From Halarcobacter bivalviorum (lineage in GTDB: Bacteria > Campylobacterota > Campylobacteria > Campylobacterales > Arcobacteraceae), in assembly GCF_003346815.1 (NCBI RefSeq), contig NZ_CP031217.1:186001-250000 (forward strand): 64,000 bases of DNA, written 5' to 3'. Of the stretch, positions 17,963-27,391 are shown one piece after another. Position numbers and translations under genes: made by a program. The notes under the pieces were generated by a model that saw only the letters and a list, made by a program, of their open reading frames with translations, searched no databases and was not told where the DNA came from. Numbering within the stretch: position 1 is the stretch's first letter; every line of letters starts with the position of its first letter.

Positions 17963-18945
17963 GTGAAAAGTTTGAACACTCTCAATTTGCACACTGTGAG
18001 AGTGGGGTTGTTTCAACTTTATTAACTCATTATGGTTTAAAGCTTAGTGAGCCAATGGTTTTTGGACTTACAAGCTCTTTATCTTTTGTTTTTCTTCCTA
18101 TTATAAAACTTAATAATATGCCACTTATTGCGTATAGAGAGTTACCTAAAAATATTGTTAATAAAGTATCTAGAGTTTTAGGTATAGAGATTGTTAAAAA
18201 AACATATAAAAATGGTATTGAAGCAAATAAAGATTTAACTAAATTTGTTGAAGAAAAAAAATTGGTTGGGCTTCAAACCTCAGTATTTTATTTGCCATAT
18301 TTTCCAAAAGATATGAGGTTTCACTTTAATGCACATAATCTCTTAGTATATGGAAAAGAAGGAAGTAACTACAAAGTATCTGACCCTGTTTTTGAAGAGC
18401 CAGTTTTATGTGATGAAAAAGAGCTTACAAAAGCCAGATTTGCTAAAGGAGTATTTGCTCCAAAAGGTTTTATGTATTATCCTAAAAATATTCCAAGTAA
18501 TCTTGATTTATCTTTAATTGTTAAAAAAGCAATTAAAAAAAATGCAAAATCAATGTTAACTCCTTTTCCATATGCGGGAGTAAAAGGAATGAGAACCTTA
18601 GCTAAAAAGATTTCAAAGTTAAGCTCTAAAGATGAAAGATATTTAAAAAACTATTTAACTCATATTGTTAGAATGCAAGAAGAAATAGGAACTGGTGGTG
18701 GAGGTTTTAGGTTTTTATATGCTGCTTTTTTAAAAGAATCAAAACAGTATAACTTAAACCAAGAACTGCTAGATGAGGCTTCATCTTTACTTGTAAAATC
18801 TGGAAATACTTTAAGAGAGTTTGCCTTACTTTGTGTTGAAGCTAGTAAAAAAATAGAGAAGTTTGATAGAAGTAAAATTGCCCAAAAACTGATTGAAGCT
18901 TCAAAATATGAAGAAGAGGCTTTTATCTTATTAAAAAAAATATAA
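17959..18945 (+). CDS. BtrH-like acyltransferase / cysteine peptidase-fold protein
   Basis: The N-terminal half resembles the BtrH N-terminal domain (C39-peptidase-like fold), with a nucleophile Cys13 in AHCESGVVSTLL and a later His in FNAHNLLVYG, and an SDPVF segment. The C-terminal half is helical, like DUF4872. BtrH transfers an acyl group from a carrier protein to an amine in butirosin synthesis. Here, in the dar operon, the protein could join the polyene acyl chain from its ACP to the resorcinol. That substrate pair is inference. Length is 328 residues; it overlaps the upstream gene by 4 bases. Confidence 0.7.
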   Translation: MSEKFEHSQFAHCESGVVSTLLTHYGLKLSEPMVFGLTSSLSFVFLPIIKLNNMPLIAYRELPKNIVNKVSRVLGIEIVKKTYKNGIEANKDLTKFVEEKKLVGLQTSVFYLPYFPKDMRFHFNAHNLLVYGKEGSNYKVSDPVFEEPVLCDEKELTKARFAKGVFAPKGFMYYPKNIPSNLDLSLIVKKAIKKNAKSMLTPFPYAGVKGMRTLAKKISKLSSKDERYLKNYLTHIVRMQEEIGTGGGGFRFLYAAFLKESKQYNLNQELLDEASSLLVKSGNTLREFALLCVEASKKIEKFDRSKIAQKLIEASKYEEEAFILLKKI

Positions 18946-18970
18946 TAGAACTTAAACTTTAAGTTCTATT
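18944..18970. terminator. Bidirectional terminator between convergent operons
   Basis: AATAGAACTTAAA (18944-18956) and TTTAAGTTCTATT (18958-18970) form a perfect inverted repeat that overlaps both stop codons, with an A run on the left. It likely ends the dar operon and the minus-strand polyene operon. Confidence 0.75.
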
Positions 18971-19782
18971 GTAATGAAGTTATCTTTTGCATCTTTAGCA
19001 ATATAAAGATGTTCTCCTTTAAATTCAAGTAATTCAAGTATTCTTAAAGCTCCTTCACAGGCATAAAAATCCTCTGAGATAAAAACTTTTTCTTGGGGTA
19101 GTTTAGAGCTTAACTCCTCATCTGCAAGAGCAAAGTGATTAAGAGTGATTTTTGAGTACTCTTTATTCTTTTTTGAGAAAAGTTCTTCTAAATTAGAAAA
19201 CTCTTCAATCTTTATAATTTTTCCAAGGGCATTTTCACTATTGTTATTTAAGTATAACCAACAGGTTCCATCTTTTGATTCTGTTTTTTTTGCAAGATTG
19301 ATATAGTTTTCATAGGCTTTTATCTCTTCTAAGGATTCATCAACTCCACCAATTAAGACATCCTTTACCTCTTCTATCTCTAAGTCAAAAAGTGCAAGTT
19401 GTAAAGATTTTTCAAAAGATAAGCATTGAGAGGTTAAAAGCATATTTTTAGCTTTTTTATTTAATGCTTGAGAAACATAAAAACTTACATTATTGCTATT
19501 GATATTTAAAAAATCAAAAGGCATAACAATATTGTTCTCTTCATTTATCGTTTGTAAGATTTTATAAACATCATTAATAGGTCCATATTCACTTGCTACA
19601 TAAATTCCAAGGTTTTGGCTTAAGTCTATATCATTTGTAGCTTTTAAAGCTCCTAACACTGCTAAAACATTAAACTTACTTGATCTTCTAAGATTTATTT
19701 TTGAAAGCTCTTTTAGCTCTTTTCTATACTCTTTTACATCTGTGTTGGAATTGATAAATTTATAAGCAGAGTGAATATACAT
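18952..19782 (-). CDS. Ketosynthase-like protein, probable chain-length partner
   Basis: The 276-residue protein has the N-terminal half of a thiolase-fold ketosynthase: NLGIYVASEYGP, and a nucleophile-like LLTSQCLSFEKSLQLA elbow. It lacks the two C-terminal catalytic histidine motifs (HGTG and GHT). It lies 1 base after a full ketosynthase gene. The arrangement resembles a KS/CLF pair, as seen for ApeO-ApeC in aryl-polyene systems. Its cysteine is retained, so some activity is possible. Confidence 0.6.
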   Translation of the reverse strand: MYIHSAYKFINSNTDVKEYRKELKELSKINLRRSSKFNVLAVLGALKATNDIDLSQNLGIYVASEYGPINDVYKILQTINEENNIVMPFDFLNINSNNVSFYVSQALNKKAKNMLLTSQCLSFEKSLQLALFDLEIEEVKDVLIGGVDESLEEIKAYENYINLAKKTESKDGTCWLYLNNNSENALGKIIKIEEFSNLEELFSKKNKEYSKITLNHFALADEELSSKLPQEKVFISEDFYACEGALRILELLEFKGEHLYIAKDAKDNFITIELKV

Positions 19783-19783
19783 A

Positions 19784-20932
19784 TTAAGCCTTATTACTTA
19801 AGATAATTGAACTATTATTCCCGCCAAAGGCAATATAGTTTAATAAAATAGTTTGTTTCTCTTTACAAGTTTGATTTTCTAATATTGGAGTAAAGGCTAA
19901 ATCTTCAATTGGCTCTTCAAAACCAAAAGTAGCAGGTAAAAAACCATTTTTTATAGCTTCTAACATTAATGTAATTTCATTTGTACCACAAGCACCTAAG
20001 GTGTGTCCTATTATTGGTTTAAGTGCAGTAACTTTTGTTTTGCTTTTATATTTTTCAAATAATAAAGATAGAGCTTTTGCCTCAGAAGAGTTATTATTTT
20101 CACTTCCTGTTGCATGTGCTTTTATACAATCTATATCTTCTATCTTTAAATTTGCTTTTTCTAAAGATTGATTCATTGCTTCAAAAATAGGAACTCCCGA
20201 TGGATCACTTGTAGTTTCAGAGTAGTTATCACAAACATTTGAAGAGCAGATATATCTAAAATCTTTTTCATCTCTTTTTTTATCTTCAAGAACTATTGCA
20301 GAGCAAGCTTCTCCTAAAATAATGCCATCACTATTTTTATCAAAGGGTCTATAAATTTTTGATTTAGATAGAAGCATTAGTGAAGAAAAACCACCTAAAG
20401 TAGATTTATTAAAAAGTTCAAAGCCAATTACAATTGCTCTTTTGATTTTTTTCTTTTCTATCATTTTAGCTGCGTAAGCTAGAGCATTTACACTTGAAGT
20501 ACAAGCCGTTGAGAAAAGTAGGGGTTTATGTTTTGAGTTCAAGATTTTTTTAACATACTCTCCAATAGCTCCATTTCCAATATCTTTAAACTCAAAGTTA
20601 CAAGTACTTTTGTCATAGTTGTTTTTGAACTCTTCATTTGTTCCCATTTCCATAGAAGTAGAACCAAGAAAAATATGTAAATCCTCTTGTTCTTCTTTTG
20701 AAAGTTTTGCCTCTTTTATTGCCTCTAAAACTACTTTTTCTAAAATCTTTTGAAATCTTTCTTCTTTTGAATAATCATAATTATAAATTTTATAAAAAGT
20801 CTTTTCTTTAAAAAGCTCTTCTAAATACTCTTTGTAGTTTTTAAATGAAAGCTTTTTTAAATTGGAGATAATATCTTGTTTATTATCTCCAATATTACAA
20901 ACTAAAGATGTTCCTGTGATATATGCGTTCAA
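19784..20932 (-). CDS. Beta-ketoacyl-ACP synthase (FabF-like), polyene type
   Basis: It elongates ACP-bound acyl chains by decarboxylative Claisen condensation. The 382-residue protein has the complete triad Cys144 (STACTSS), His273 (KAHATGS) and His310 (IGHTLGACG), plus the C-terminal IAFGGNNSS. It is encoded between an ACP gene and a KS-like partner, with 1-2 base gaps. It is a second KS in the cluster; the other is at 32396. FabF of primary metabolism is unlikely because of sequence divergence and context. Confidence 0.85.
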   Translation of the reverse strand: MNAYITGTSLVCNIGDNKQDIISNLKKLSFKNYKEYLEELFKEKTFYKIYNYDYSKEERFQKILEKVVLEAIKEAKLSKEEQEDLHIFLGSTSMEMGTNEEFKNNYDKSTCNFEFKDIGNGAIGEYVKKILNSKHKPLLFSTACTSSVNALAYAAKMIEKKKIKRAIVIGFELFNKSTLGGFSSLMLLSKSKIYRPFDKNSDGIILGEACSAIVLEDKKRDEKDFRYICSSNVCDNYSETTSDPSGVPIFEAMNQSLEKANLKIEDIDCIKAHATGSENNNSSEAKALSLLFEKYKSKTKVTALKPIIGHTLGACGTNEITLMLEAIKNGFLPATFGFEEPIEDLAFTPILENQTCKEKQTILLNYIAFGGNNSSIILSNKA

Positions 20933-20934
20933 AA

Positions 20935-21201
20935 TTATTCCGGTTGAATGTAGTCTGCCAAAGTATTTATTGATGCCATAATTTTTCTAAGTTTTTTACT
21001 ATCATTTGCATCTATTCCATATTTTTTATGTAAAGCCATAGATATTTGAAGGGCATCCATTGAGTCTAATTCTAATTTTGAGTCTGAACCAAAAAGTATT
21101 TCATCATCACTTATCTCTTCGGCTTCAATATCTTTATCACACTCTTCAATAATTAACTCTTTTAATTCTAATTTTAACTTTTCATCTTTAGACCCTATCA
21201 A
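20935..21201 (-). CDS. Acyl carrier protein, cluster copy 2
   Basis: This 88-residue acidic helical protein carries the phosphopantetheine serine Ser47 in LELDSMDALQ. It likely carries the growing polyene for the adjacent ketosynthase. It is more divergent from housekeeping AcpP than the copy at 32155 (DSMDA in place of DSLDT). The start is 1 base from the ABC permease gene on the same strand. Confidence 0.85.
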   Translation of the reverse strand: MIGSKDEKLKLELKELIIEECDKDIEAEEISDDEILFGSDSKLELDSMDALQISMALHKKYGIDANDSKKLRKIMASINTLADYIQPE

Positions 21202-21202
21202 G

Positions 21203-22363
21203 TCATCTCCTCTTTTTTAATAATGTATATGCTAATAAAAGGCAAATTATAGCAAAAACTATCATGTTATATAAATATGTAGAAATATCATTAAAACTTC
21301 CACCTCTGACAAAAACCTCTAAAAAGCTTTCTAGTCCCCAAGACATCGGTGAATAATCTGAAAAATCTTGCATAAATTTAGGCATTACAAATTTAGGTAC
21401 CATTATCCCACCAATTGCTGCAAGAATAATATTTGATACTCCTCCAATTGTAGTTGCCTCTTCCGTTGTCTTACTTATATTTGCAATTAAAAGTGCAAAA
21501 GAGATAGAAGCAAAACTAAGGGCTGATGAGACTAAAAAGATTAAAGCAATATTTCCTTTTATCTCTAAAGAATCTCCACCTAAAAGAGGAACAAGATAGA
21601 TACCTACAAGTATCATAAAAACTACTTGTATTTGATTTATAAAATAATAAGGAATGATTTTTCCTAATAAAATAGGAAATAAAGATACCTTGATACTTCT
21701 AATTCTATCAATTGTTCCAAAGTTTTTTTCATTTATAAATGTATTTGAAATAGGAATAAGTATAAAAAACATAGAAAATACAAGCCAAGCTGGTACACTT
21801 TGTTGTGTAGAGCTAGGTTCTATCTCAAAGTTATCTTTTTTATAGATATAGTTATTTTGAATTTTTGCTTCAAAATCTAAAACATTTTTTGTATCAATTT
21901 TTTGTGCAAGCATTAAATCTTCTAAAATAATTTTGGTACTTGCATTTGAAATAAGATTTTTTAAAAGTTCAATTTTCTGCAAAGAGATATCTGGTTTACT
22001 ATAAATGCTTACTTTGAAATTATCATCATTTAGTTTGATTCTTTCAATATAATCTCTTTGAATCTCTATTATAAAATCATATTCTTGTTTATATAGAGTC
22101 TCTTTTTTATTCTCTATTTCTAAGTATTTTGCTTCAAAGAAATTACTTTTATTTAGACTCTCAATCATAGTTTTTATAGATTTATTATTTTTTGAACTAC
22201 TAATAGCTACTTTTAAAGGAGTATCCACGCTATTAGAATAGCTGTTTTTTAAAGCTAAAGACATAATTAAAATAAAAATAACAGGCATTACAAAAAGAAC
22301 TAATAAAGCATGTAAGTCTCTAAGAATAAGGGTAAACTCTTTTTTTAGTAAATATTTAAACAT
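21203..22363 (-). CDS. ABC-2 type transporter permease
   Basis: The 386-residue inner-membrane protein has one N-terminal membrane helix, a large extracytoplasmic domain (about 45-190) and five or six C-terminal helices, the ABC-2 (YhhJ/DrrB-like) layout. Its start overlaps the ATPase stop by 1 base. Together they form an exporter, probably for the resorcinol/polyene product or a lipid intermediate. The cargo is inferred from context. Confidence 0.85.
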   Translation of the reverse strand: MFKYLLKKEFTLILRDLHALLVLFVMPVIFILIMSLALKNSYSNSVDTPLKVAISSSKNNKSIKTMIESLNKSNFFEAKYLEIENKKETLYKQEYDFIIEIQRDYIERIKLNDDNFKVSIYSKPDISLQKIELLKNLISNASTKIILEDLMLAQKIDTKNVLDFEAKIQNNYIYKKDNFEIEPSSTQQSVPAWLVFSMFFILIPISNTFINEKNFGTIDRIRSIKVSLFPILLGKIIPYYFINQIQVVFMILVGIYLVPLLGGDSLEIKGNIALIFLVSSALSFASISFALLIANISKTTEEATTIGGVSNIILAAIGGIMVPKFVMPKFMQDFSDYSPMSWGLESFLEVFVRGGSFNDISTYLYNMIVFAIICLLLAYTLLKKRR

Positions 22364-23100
22364 TAGTCTCTTAAATCCTGTTTTGTTAAAGATAAAAACA
22401 TCTCTTCAAGATTTTTATATCCAAACTCACTATTTTTTATTTGCTCTTTATTCTCTTGAAAAATAATTTTAGAGTTATCTAAAATAGCTATTTCATCGCA
22501 TAAGTATTCAACTTCTTCCATATAATGAGAAGTATAAATGATAGTTGTTTTCTCTTTTTTATTAATCTCTTTAATTACTTCTAAAATATATTTTCTTGAT
22601 TGTGGGTCAATTCCAACAGTTGGTTCATCAAGATATAGAATTTTTGGTTTATTTAATAATCCAATTGCAATATTTAATCTTCTTTTTAAGCCCCCTGAAA
22701 AACTATGAGCTTGTTTGTTTATATATTTTTCTAAAGAGCAAACTTCAACACAATAGTTTATTCTTTTTTTAAGAGCTTCATTTTTTAAACCATATAAAGA
22801 GGCAAAAAACTCTAAATTTTCATAGGCAGTTAATTTAGGATAAAAAGCATAACTTTGTGGAACGATACTACAAATAGATTTTATTTCCTTTTGATTAGTA
22901 TCTAAACTTTTACCTGCAATCTCAATTGTGCCTGAATCTTTAGGAATTAAAAAGTTTAATATAGATAATAAAGTGGTTTTCCCTGCACCATTTGGACCTA
23001 ATAAGCCAAAAAGTGTGCCCTCTTTTACTTCTAAATTAAGATTGTCTAAGACAAGATTTTTTTTATATGATTTGCATAGATTTTTTATGACTATTGACAT
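22363..23100 (-). CDS. ABC transporter ATP-binding protein
   Basis: This 245-residue ATPase has Walker A (GPNGAGKTT), the Q loop (VPQSYAF), the signature (SFSGGLKRR), Walker B (ILYLDEPT) and the switch histidine (YTSHYMEE). It energises the permease encoded immediately downstream. It is the first gene of its minus-strand operon, divergent from the lipoprotein gene at 23255 across a 154-base gap that should hold both promoters. Confidence 0.93.
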   Translation of the reverse strand: MSIVIKNLCKSYKKNLVLDNLNLEVKEGTLFGLLGPNGAGKTTLLSILNFLIPKDSGTIEIAGKSLDTNQKEIKSICSIVPQSYAFYPKLTAYENLEFFASLYGLKNEALKKRINYCVEVCSLEKYINKQAHSFSGGLKRRLNIAIGLLNKPKILYLDEPTVGIDPQSRKYILEVIKEINKKEKTTIIYTSHYMEEVEYLCDEIAILDNSKIIFQENKEQIKNSEFGYKNLEEMFLSLTKQDLRD

Positions 23101-23254
23101 TAAATAATATTTCCCTTTTATAAAGTGGAGTATAACAAAATTTAGATTATTTTAATTTTTATTAAAACTACTAGAGTGATAAATTAGTAATATTTAAATA
23201 ATTAATAACATACTATATGATACAATCAAAAAAATTTAATAAAATGGAGAAAAA

Positions 23255-23650
23255 ATGAAAAAATTAATTAAGTTAATTTTCGTAGCAGCAATTGGTTTAT
23301 TTGTTCTAACTGGTTGTAGAACAGCAGCAGTTTATAATGTTCCAAATAGTCCTGTAGAAGCAGCAAAGAAAGTTTCTGATGAGAAAGTTTATGATGCAAT
23401 TAAAACTGCTGGTACAAGTTTAGGTTGGATTGTTAAAAAAGTTAAACCAGGTGTAGCAGAAGCAAGATTAAATATTAGAAAACACATGGCTTTAGTTGAA
23501 ATTAAATATAACAATAAAAACTATTCTATTAACTATAAAAATAGTATGAACTTAAATTATGACTCTCAAAAAGGTACTATCCATAGTAACTATAATGGAT
23601 GGGTTCAAAATTTAGATAATGCTATTCAAGTTCAATTATCTGCAATGTAA
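23255..23650 (+). CDS. Small lipoprotein inside the pigment cluster
   Basis: This 131-residue protein has a lipoprotein signal with lipobox LTGC (Cys21). The mature part has one compact domain with Tyr/Asn-rich beta strands (KYNNKNYSINYKNSMNLNY). It is a monocistronic gene between two minus-strand operons, with RBS GGAG. It may help move product to the outer membrane, or it may be unrelated. No specific family is recognised. Confidence 0.65.
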   Translation: MKKLIKLIFVAAIGLFVLTGCRTAAVYNVPNSPVEAAKKVSDEKVYDAIKTAGTSLGWIVKKVKPGVAEARLNIRKHMALVEIKYNNKNYSINYKNSMNLNYDSQKGTIHSNYNGWVQNLDNAIQVQLSAM

Positions 23651-23652
23651 AT

Positions 23653-23684
23653 AAAAAGCTAAGGGTTTAAACTCTTAGTTTTTT
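23653..23684. terminator. Bidirectional terminator hairpin
   Basis: CTAAGGGTTT pairs with AAACTCTTAG (one G-T pair), with an A run before and a T run after. It lies between the convergent lipoprotein and AMP-ligase genes. Confidence 0.82.
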
Positions 23685-24878
23685 ACCAACACTTGAAGTT
23701 GGTATTTTATCTACATACTTTAAAGACAATGAGAATTTTAAATTTGAAAGTCTATTTTGTAAAATCTTTTTTATCTCTTTTGAACTAAACTCTTTTGAAC
23801 CCTCAATTGTGATATCTAGTCTTTCTCCTCTTAATGAATCTTCGTTTGAAGAAACAAAAACTAAAGCTTTATTTATCTCTTCTACTTCTTCTAAAATATT
23901 CTCTATTTGAATTGTAGAGTATCTTTTCCCTGCAATTTTTAGAATTTGTGAACTTCTTCCTACAAGTTTAAATTTATTATTTTCTTTTTCTATATAATCA
24001 AAAGTTTGCATAATCCCATTTATATCTTTAAACTCATTTTCATATAGAGTTGTTGAAACAAAAGGAGAAACAACTTTTAATTCATTATTTTCATTAGTTT
24101 TTATTTCAACTTCTGGCATAGGTGTCCATAAGCTTTCATCATTAAGTTTGTATGCGATACCACCTGTTTCTGTTGAACCAAAAATTTGCATAATATCTGT
24201 ATTAAATTTATCTTTAAACTCTTTTGCATTTAGAGCATCTAAAGGAGCAGTAGAACTTACAAAGATAGCTTTTGATAAATCTTTTATAGAAGAGATTTTA
24301 TTTAAAGCTTTGATATATAAAGGAGTTGTAACAACTAAACTATTATCATCAATTAGATTCAATAAATCATTTGGTAAAAAATGCTCTTTTAAAACTATAT
24401 CTATATTATTTAACAATGGATATAAAAGACCAAATAACATTCCGTAGATATGTACAAAAGGTACAGTTAAAACTACTTTATTAATATTTTTATTCTCAAA
24501 TAGTTTTGTTAGAACTTTAACTTCCTCTTCTAGATGTTTTTTCGTTTTTAAAGCTCCAACAGGATTTCCTGTACTTCCACTTGTAAAAAATATCATAGAA
24601 AAATCTTTCTCATCAAAAATAGTTTTAGTATTATTATCAGAGTTAAACTCTTTAATCTTTAAATCTTCAAGTTTTTTTGAGATAATTTGGTTTGTTTCAT
24701 CAAATAGTATAATCTTTGAGTTACTGTAATAAGCTTTAATAATATTTAGTACATTTTTCTCTTTTGATTTTGAATTTATATATCCAAGATGATTTTCTAA
24801 AGAACTATTTGTAAAATCTTCTTTATTTATAGTATATGTTGTAATAGTTCCATTATCATTATGAACCTCAATTTTCAT
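23667..24878 (-). CDS. AMP-dependent acyl/aryl-CoA or ACP ligase
   Basis: It adenylates a carboxylic acid and transfers it to a thiol. The 403-residue protein has the ANL motifs FFTSGSTGNPVGALK, FGSTETGG, GRSSQILKIAGKRYS and the C-terminal catalytic Lys region TSSVGKKLRV. It is short for the family (usually over 500), with a reduced N-terminal subdomain, as in aryl-polyene ligases. In context it likely activates the aryl acid made by the ammonia-lyase at 28638. The start overlaps the exporter gene by 11 bases. Confidence 0.82.
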   Translation of the reverse strand: MKIEVHNDNGTITTYTINKEDFTNSSLENHLGYINSKSKEKNVLNIIKAYYSNSKIILFDETNQIISKKLEDLKIKEFNSDNNTKTIFDEKDFSMIFFTSGSTGNPVGALKTKKHLEEEVKVLTKLFENKNINKVVLTVPFVHIYGMLFGLLYPLLNNIDIVLKEHFLPNDLLNLIDDNSLVVTTPLYIKALNKISSIKDLSKAIFVSSTAPLDALNAKEFKDKFNTDIMQIFGSTETGGIAYKLNDESLWTPMPEVEIKTNENNELKVVSPFVSTTLYENEFKDINGIMQTFDYIEKENNKFKLVGRSSQILKIAGKRYSTIQIENILEEVEEINKALVFVSSNEDSLRGERLDITIEGSKEFSSKEIKKILQNRLSNLKFSLSLKYVDKIPTSSVGKKLRV

Positions 24879-26934
24879 TAGATGACCTTTTTAAAAAAAT
24901 TAATAAAAATGAAATAGCTAAAACACCAATTGTTGCAACTATTCCAATAGAGTATAAAGAGTTAATCTTACTAAATACTAATACTCCAAAACCTGCAAAA
25001 GTACTAAGAAGAGAATAAAGTATTGCTTTTCTTGTATTTATATCTAAGCCTTTAGAGCTATAAATAGCATAATCAATACTAAGGGCTAAGATTACAAATA
25101 TCATAAATAGATGTAAAATATTAAAGGCTGTAAAAAATGAGTATGTAAGAATCATTGCTAAAGGAAAAAGTAAAAAGCAAAGAGCAAAAAGAGACTCTTT
25201 TTTTGCAATAAATAAAATCAGTAAAACAATTAAACTTAAAGAGATTACTCCTAGAATTAAAATCTCATTTTTAACTTTATTTAGTGAATCTTTAAATAGT
25301 AAATTCATACTTAATGCTTTTATAAATTCATACTCCTTTATAACCTCATAAGAAGAAGTTTCTATATTTATAAATAGGTAATATTTGTTTTTGTATTTAA
25401 AGAAGTTGATATGTAACTCTTTTAGTTTTTCAAAACTATAACTTGGTTTTTCTTCTATTGTATAGGCTTCTTGAAAATACTCTTTTTTAAAGCCTAAAGT
25501 GATTGATTCCTTTATAAGCTTCTCTTTTAAAGCTCTGAACTCCTTATTCTCTAAAAGGCTTTTTTTCTCTTCAAATTTAGAGTTACTTATTAATAGATCC
25601 AAAGAAGAGTTTAAGGAAGGAAGCTCTTTTTTAATGATTTTATATTTTTTCATTAAATCATCTATTGTAGTAGTTTCAATTAAAATAGGTATGGTAGTTG
25701 TGTGTTTTAGTTTTTCTTTAAAATAGATATTTAGCCTATCAAGTTTTTCATTTTGATAATCTAAGTTTCGCAAGTTTGTATCAAAAGTAATTGTAAAAAG
25801 TGAAATAGCAATTAAAATAGTAGAAAAGCTAAGAATATAGAATTTATTTATATTAAAATCAAAACTTTTTTTAAAGCCTTTTTCTCTAAATGAAAAAGCA
25901 ATTTTAGGATATAAAAAACTAAAATGTAAATAAGAGATTAAAAGTGAAACTATAGTAAATATTGCAAGTTGTTTAATTAGAGGAAAAGAGACAAAACTAA
26001 TGATAAAAAAGGCTATAAAAGTAGTAAAGAAACCAAAGAACACCTCTTTATTAAATCTTTTCTTTTCTACATAATAACCATGCATATAGTGATGAAACAT
26101 ATAATCAATAGCAACAGTACTAATCGATAAACCAAAAACTAAAACAAAAATTGAGACCTCACTAAAAAGAGTAGTAACAACTATTGTTGAGATAATTGCA
26201 GAAGTAGCAAGAGTCGTTAAAGTATTAAGAAGTAAAGAGATATTTCTTAAAATAAAAAGATATAGAGTTAGTAAAATCAAAAAAGCAAGAATTATAATCT
26301 TATTTACATCCTCTTTTATTGCTTGTGAATTTTCAACAAAATAAAAAATAGTACTAAATATCTTTAGCTCAGGATATCTTTTTTCTAATAGTTGAATCTT
26401 TTTATAAAGCTTTTTATAACTGTTTAAATTGTTTATCTCTTTATTTATTTTATAAACACGTATATCTTTTATTTGTTGATTTTGCTCTTTTTTAATAAAA
26501 AGATTTAAAGGATCATATTTGTTTACTATAAAAGGGAAAAAAGAGTTTAAAAGAGAGTCTTGAATTATTTGCAACTCTTTTTTAATATCTATATTTTTTA
26601 ATTTTTCTTCATTCAAATTATTTAAAAGAAGTTGATTTTTATTTTTATATTCAAACAAAGAGTTATTGTAAAAAGACTCTTTTTTTATCTCTTTAATAGT
26701 TTGTAACTCTTGCTCAACTTTTGAAATTAGCTCTTTAGGAAGATTTTCAAAAGAGACAAAAAGAGTTTTTGAATCATAGTATTTTGAATAGGCTTGTAAA
26801 ATCTGTTTATCTTTAGAATCTGGCAAAACAGCTAAAATACTATTTGAAATATTTGAATAGTTATTAGTTAAAAATAAGAGTAATAAGGCAAAAGAAAAGA
26901 TAAAAAAGTTTGATAGTTTAATCAATTTGCTCAA
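24868..26934 (-). CDS. MMPL/RND-family exporter
   Basis: The 688-residue inner-membrane protein has one N-terminal helix, a periplasmic domain (about 40-205), five to six helices, a second periplasmic domain (about 390-545) and a final helical block. The repeated layout matches RND/MMPL lipid exporters. It overlaps the LolA-like gene by 17 bases, and such an MMPL-LolA pair is typical of aryl-polyene clusters. The inferred role is to carry the lipid-linked pigment across the inner membrane. Confidence 0.83.
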   Translation of the reverse strand: MSKLIKLSNFFIFSFALLLLFLTNNYSNISNSILAVLPDSKDKQILQAYSKYYDSKTLFVSFENLPKELISKVEQELQTIKEIKKESFYNNSLFEYKNKNQLLLNNLNEEKLKNIDIKKELQIIQDSLLNSFFPFIVNKYDPLNLFIKKEQNQQIKDIRVYKINKEINNLNSYKKLYKKIQLLEKRYPELKIFSTIFYFVENSQAIKEDVNKIIILAFLILLTLYLFILRNISLLLNTLTTLATSAIISTIVVTTLFSEVSIFVLVFGLSISTVAIDYMFHHYMHGYYVEKKRFNKEVFFGFFTTFIAFFIISFVSFPLIKQLAIFTIVSLLISYLHFSFLYPKIAFSFREKGFKKSFDFNINKFYILSFSTILIAISLFTITFDTNLRNLDYQNEKLDRLNIYFKEKLKHTTTIPILIETTTIDDLMKKYKIIKKELPSLNSSLDLLISNSKFEEKKSLLENKEFRALKEKLIKESITLGFKKEYFQEAYTIEEKPSYSFEKLKELHINFFKYKNKYYLFINIETSSYEVIKEYEFIKALSMNLLFKDSLNKVKNEILILGVISLSLIVLLILFIAKKESLFALCFLLFPLAMILTYSFFTAFNILHLFMIFVILALSIDYAIYSSKGLDINTRKAILYSLLSTFAGFGVLVFSKINSLYSIGIVATIGVLAISFLLIFLKRSSNEN

Positions 26935-27391
26935 TACTTATCCTATCATTATTTAACATATTTATATGAAGATATTCTAGTTTTGTAGTTTTTTTATAGT
27001 TAATACTTTTTATGTAGTTTGCAACAATACTTTTAGGTTTTAGAAAAATTTCATCTTTTTTCATCTGTACTTCAAAATATAATTCAAGTTTTGAAATCTC
27101 ATCTAAGTAGATAGCTTGAAGTAGAGTAACATAGATTTTTTTTGGCATATCTCTAGTTAAATCAATCTCTACTGTTCCTTCATTTTTCATTATAAAAAGA
27201 GTATCCTCTTCAAATAATAAAACTACATCACTATTTTCATAAGAGGTTTCAATAGAGTTTTCTCTAAAGTTTATATAGCCAGTTTTTTTTGTGCTACTAT
27301 TTAAAGCATCTATATATTTTGATTCTTGAAAGTGAATAGTTTGTGCAAATAAGTTGATACTAAAAAGAGTAAAAAATAGTGCTTTAATCAT
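26918..27391 (-). CDS. LolA-like outer-membrane carrier protein
   Basis: The 157-residue protein has a short signal peptide (MIKALFFTLFSINLFA) and a beta-rich LolA-like domain (FEEDTLFIMKNEGTVEIDL). LolA carries lipidated cargo through the periplasm; the version encoded in polyene clusters probably works with the MMPL exporter. It overlaps the genes on both sides. Sequence similarity is modest and the call leans on context. Confidence 0.65.
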   Translation of the reverse strand: MIKALFFTLFSINLFAQTIHFQESKYIDALNSSTKKTGYINFRENSIETSYENSDVVLLFEEDTLFIMKNEGTVEIDLTRDMPKKIYVTLLQAIYLDEISKLELYFEVQMKKDEIFLKPKSIVANYIKSINYKKTTKLEYLHINMLNNDRISIEQID

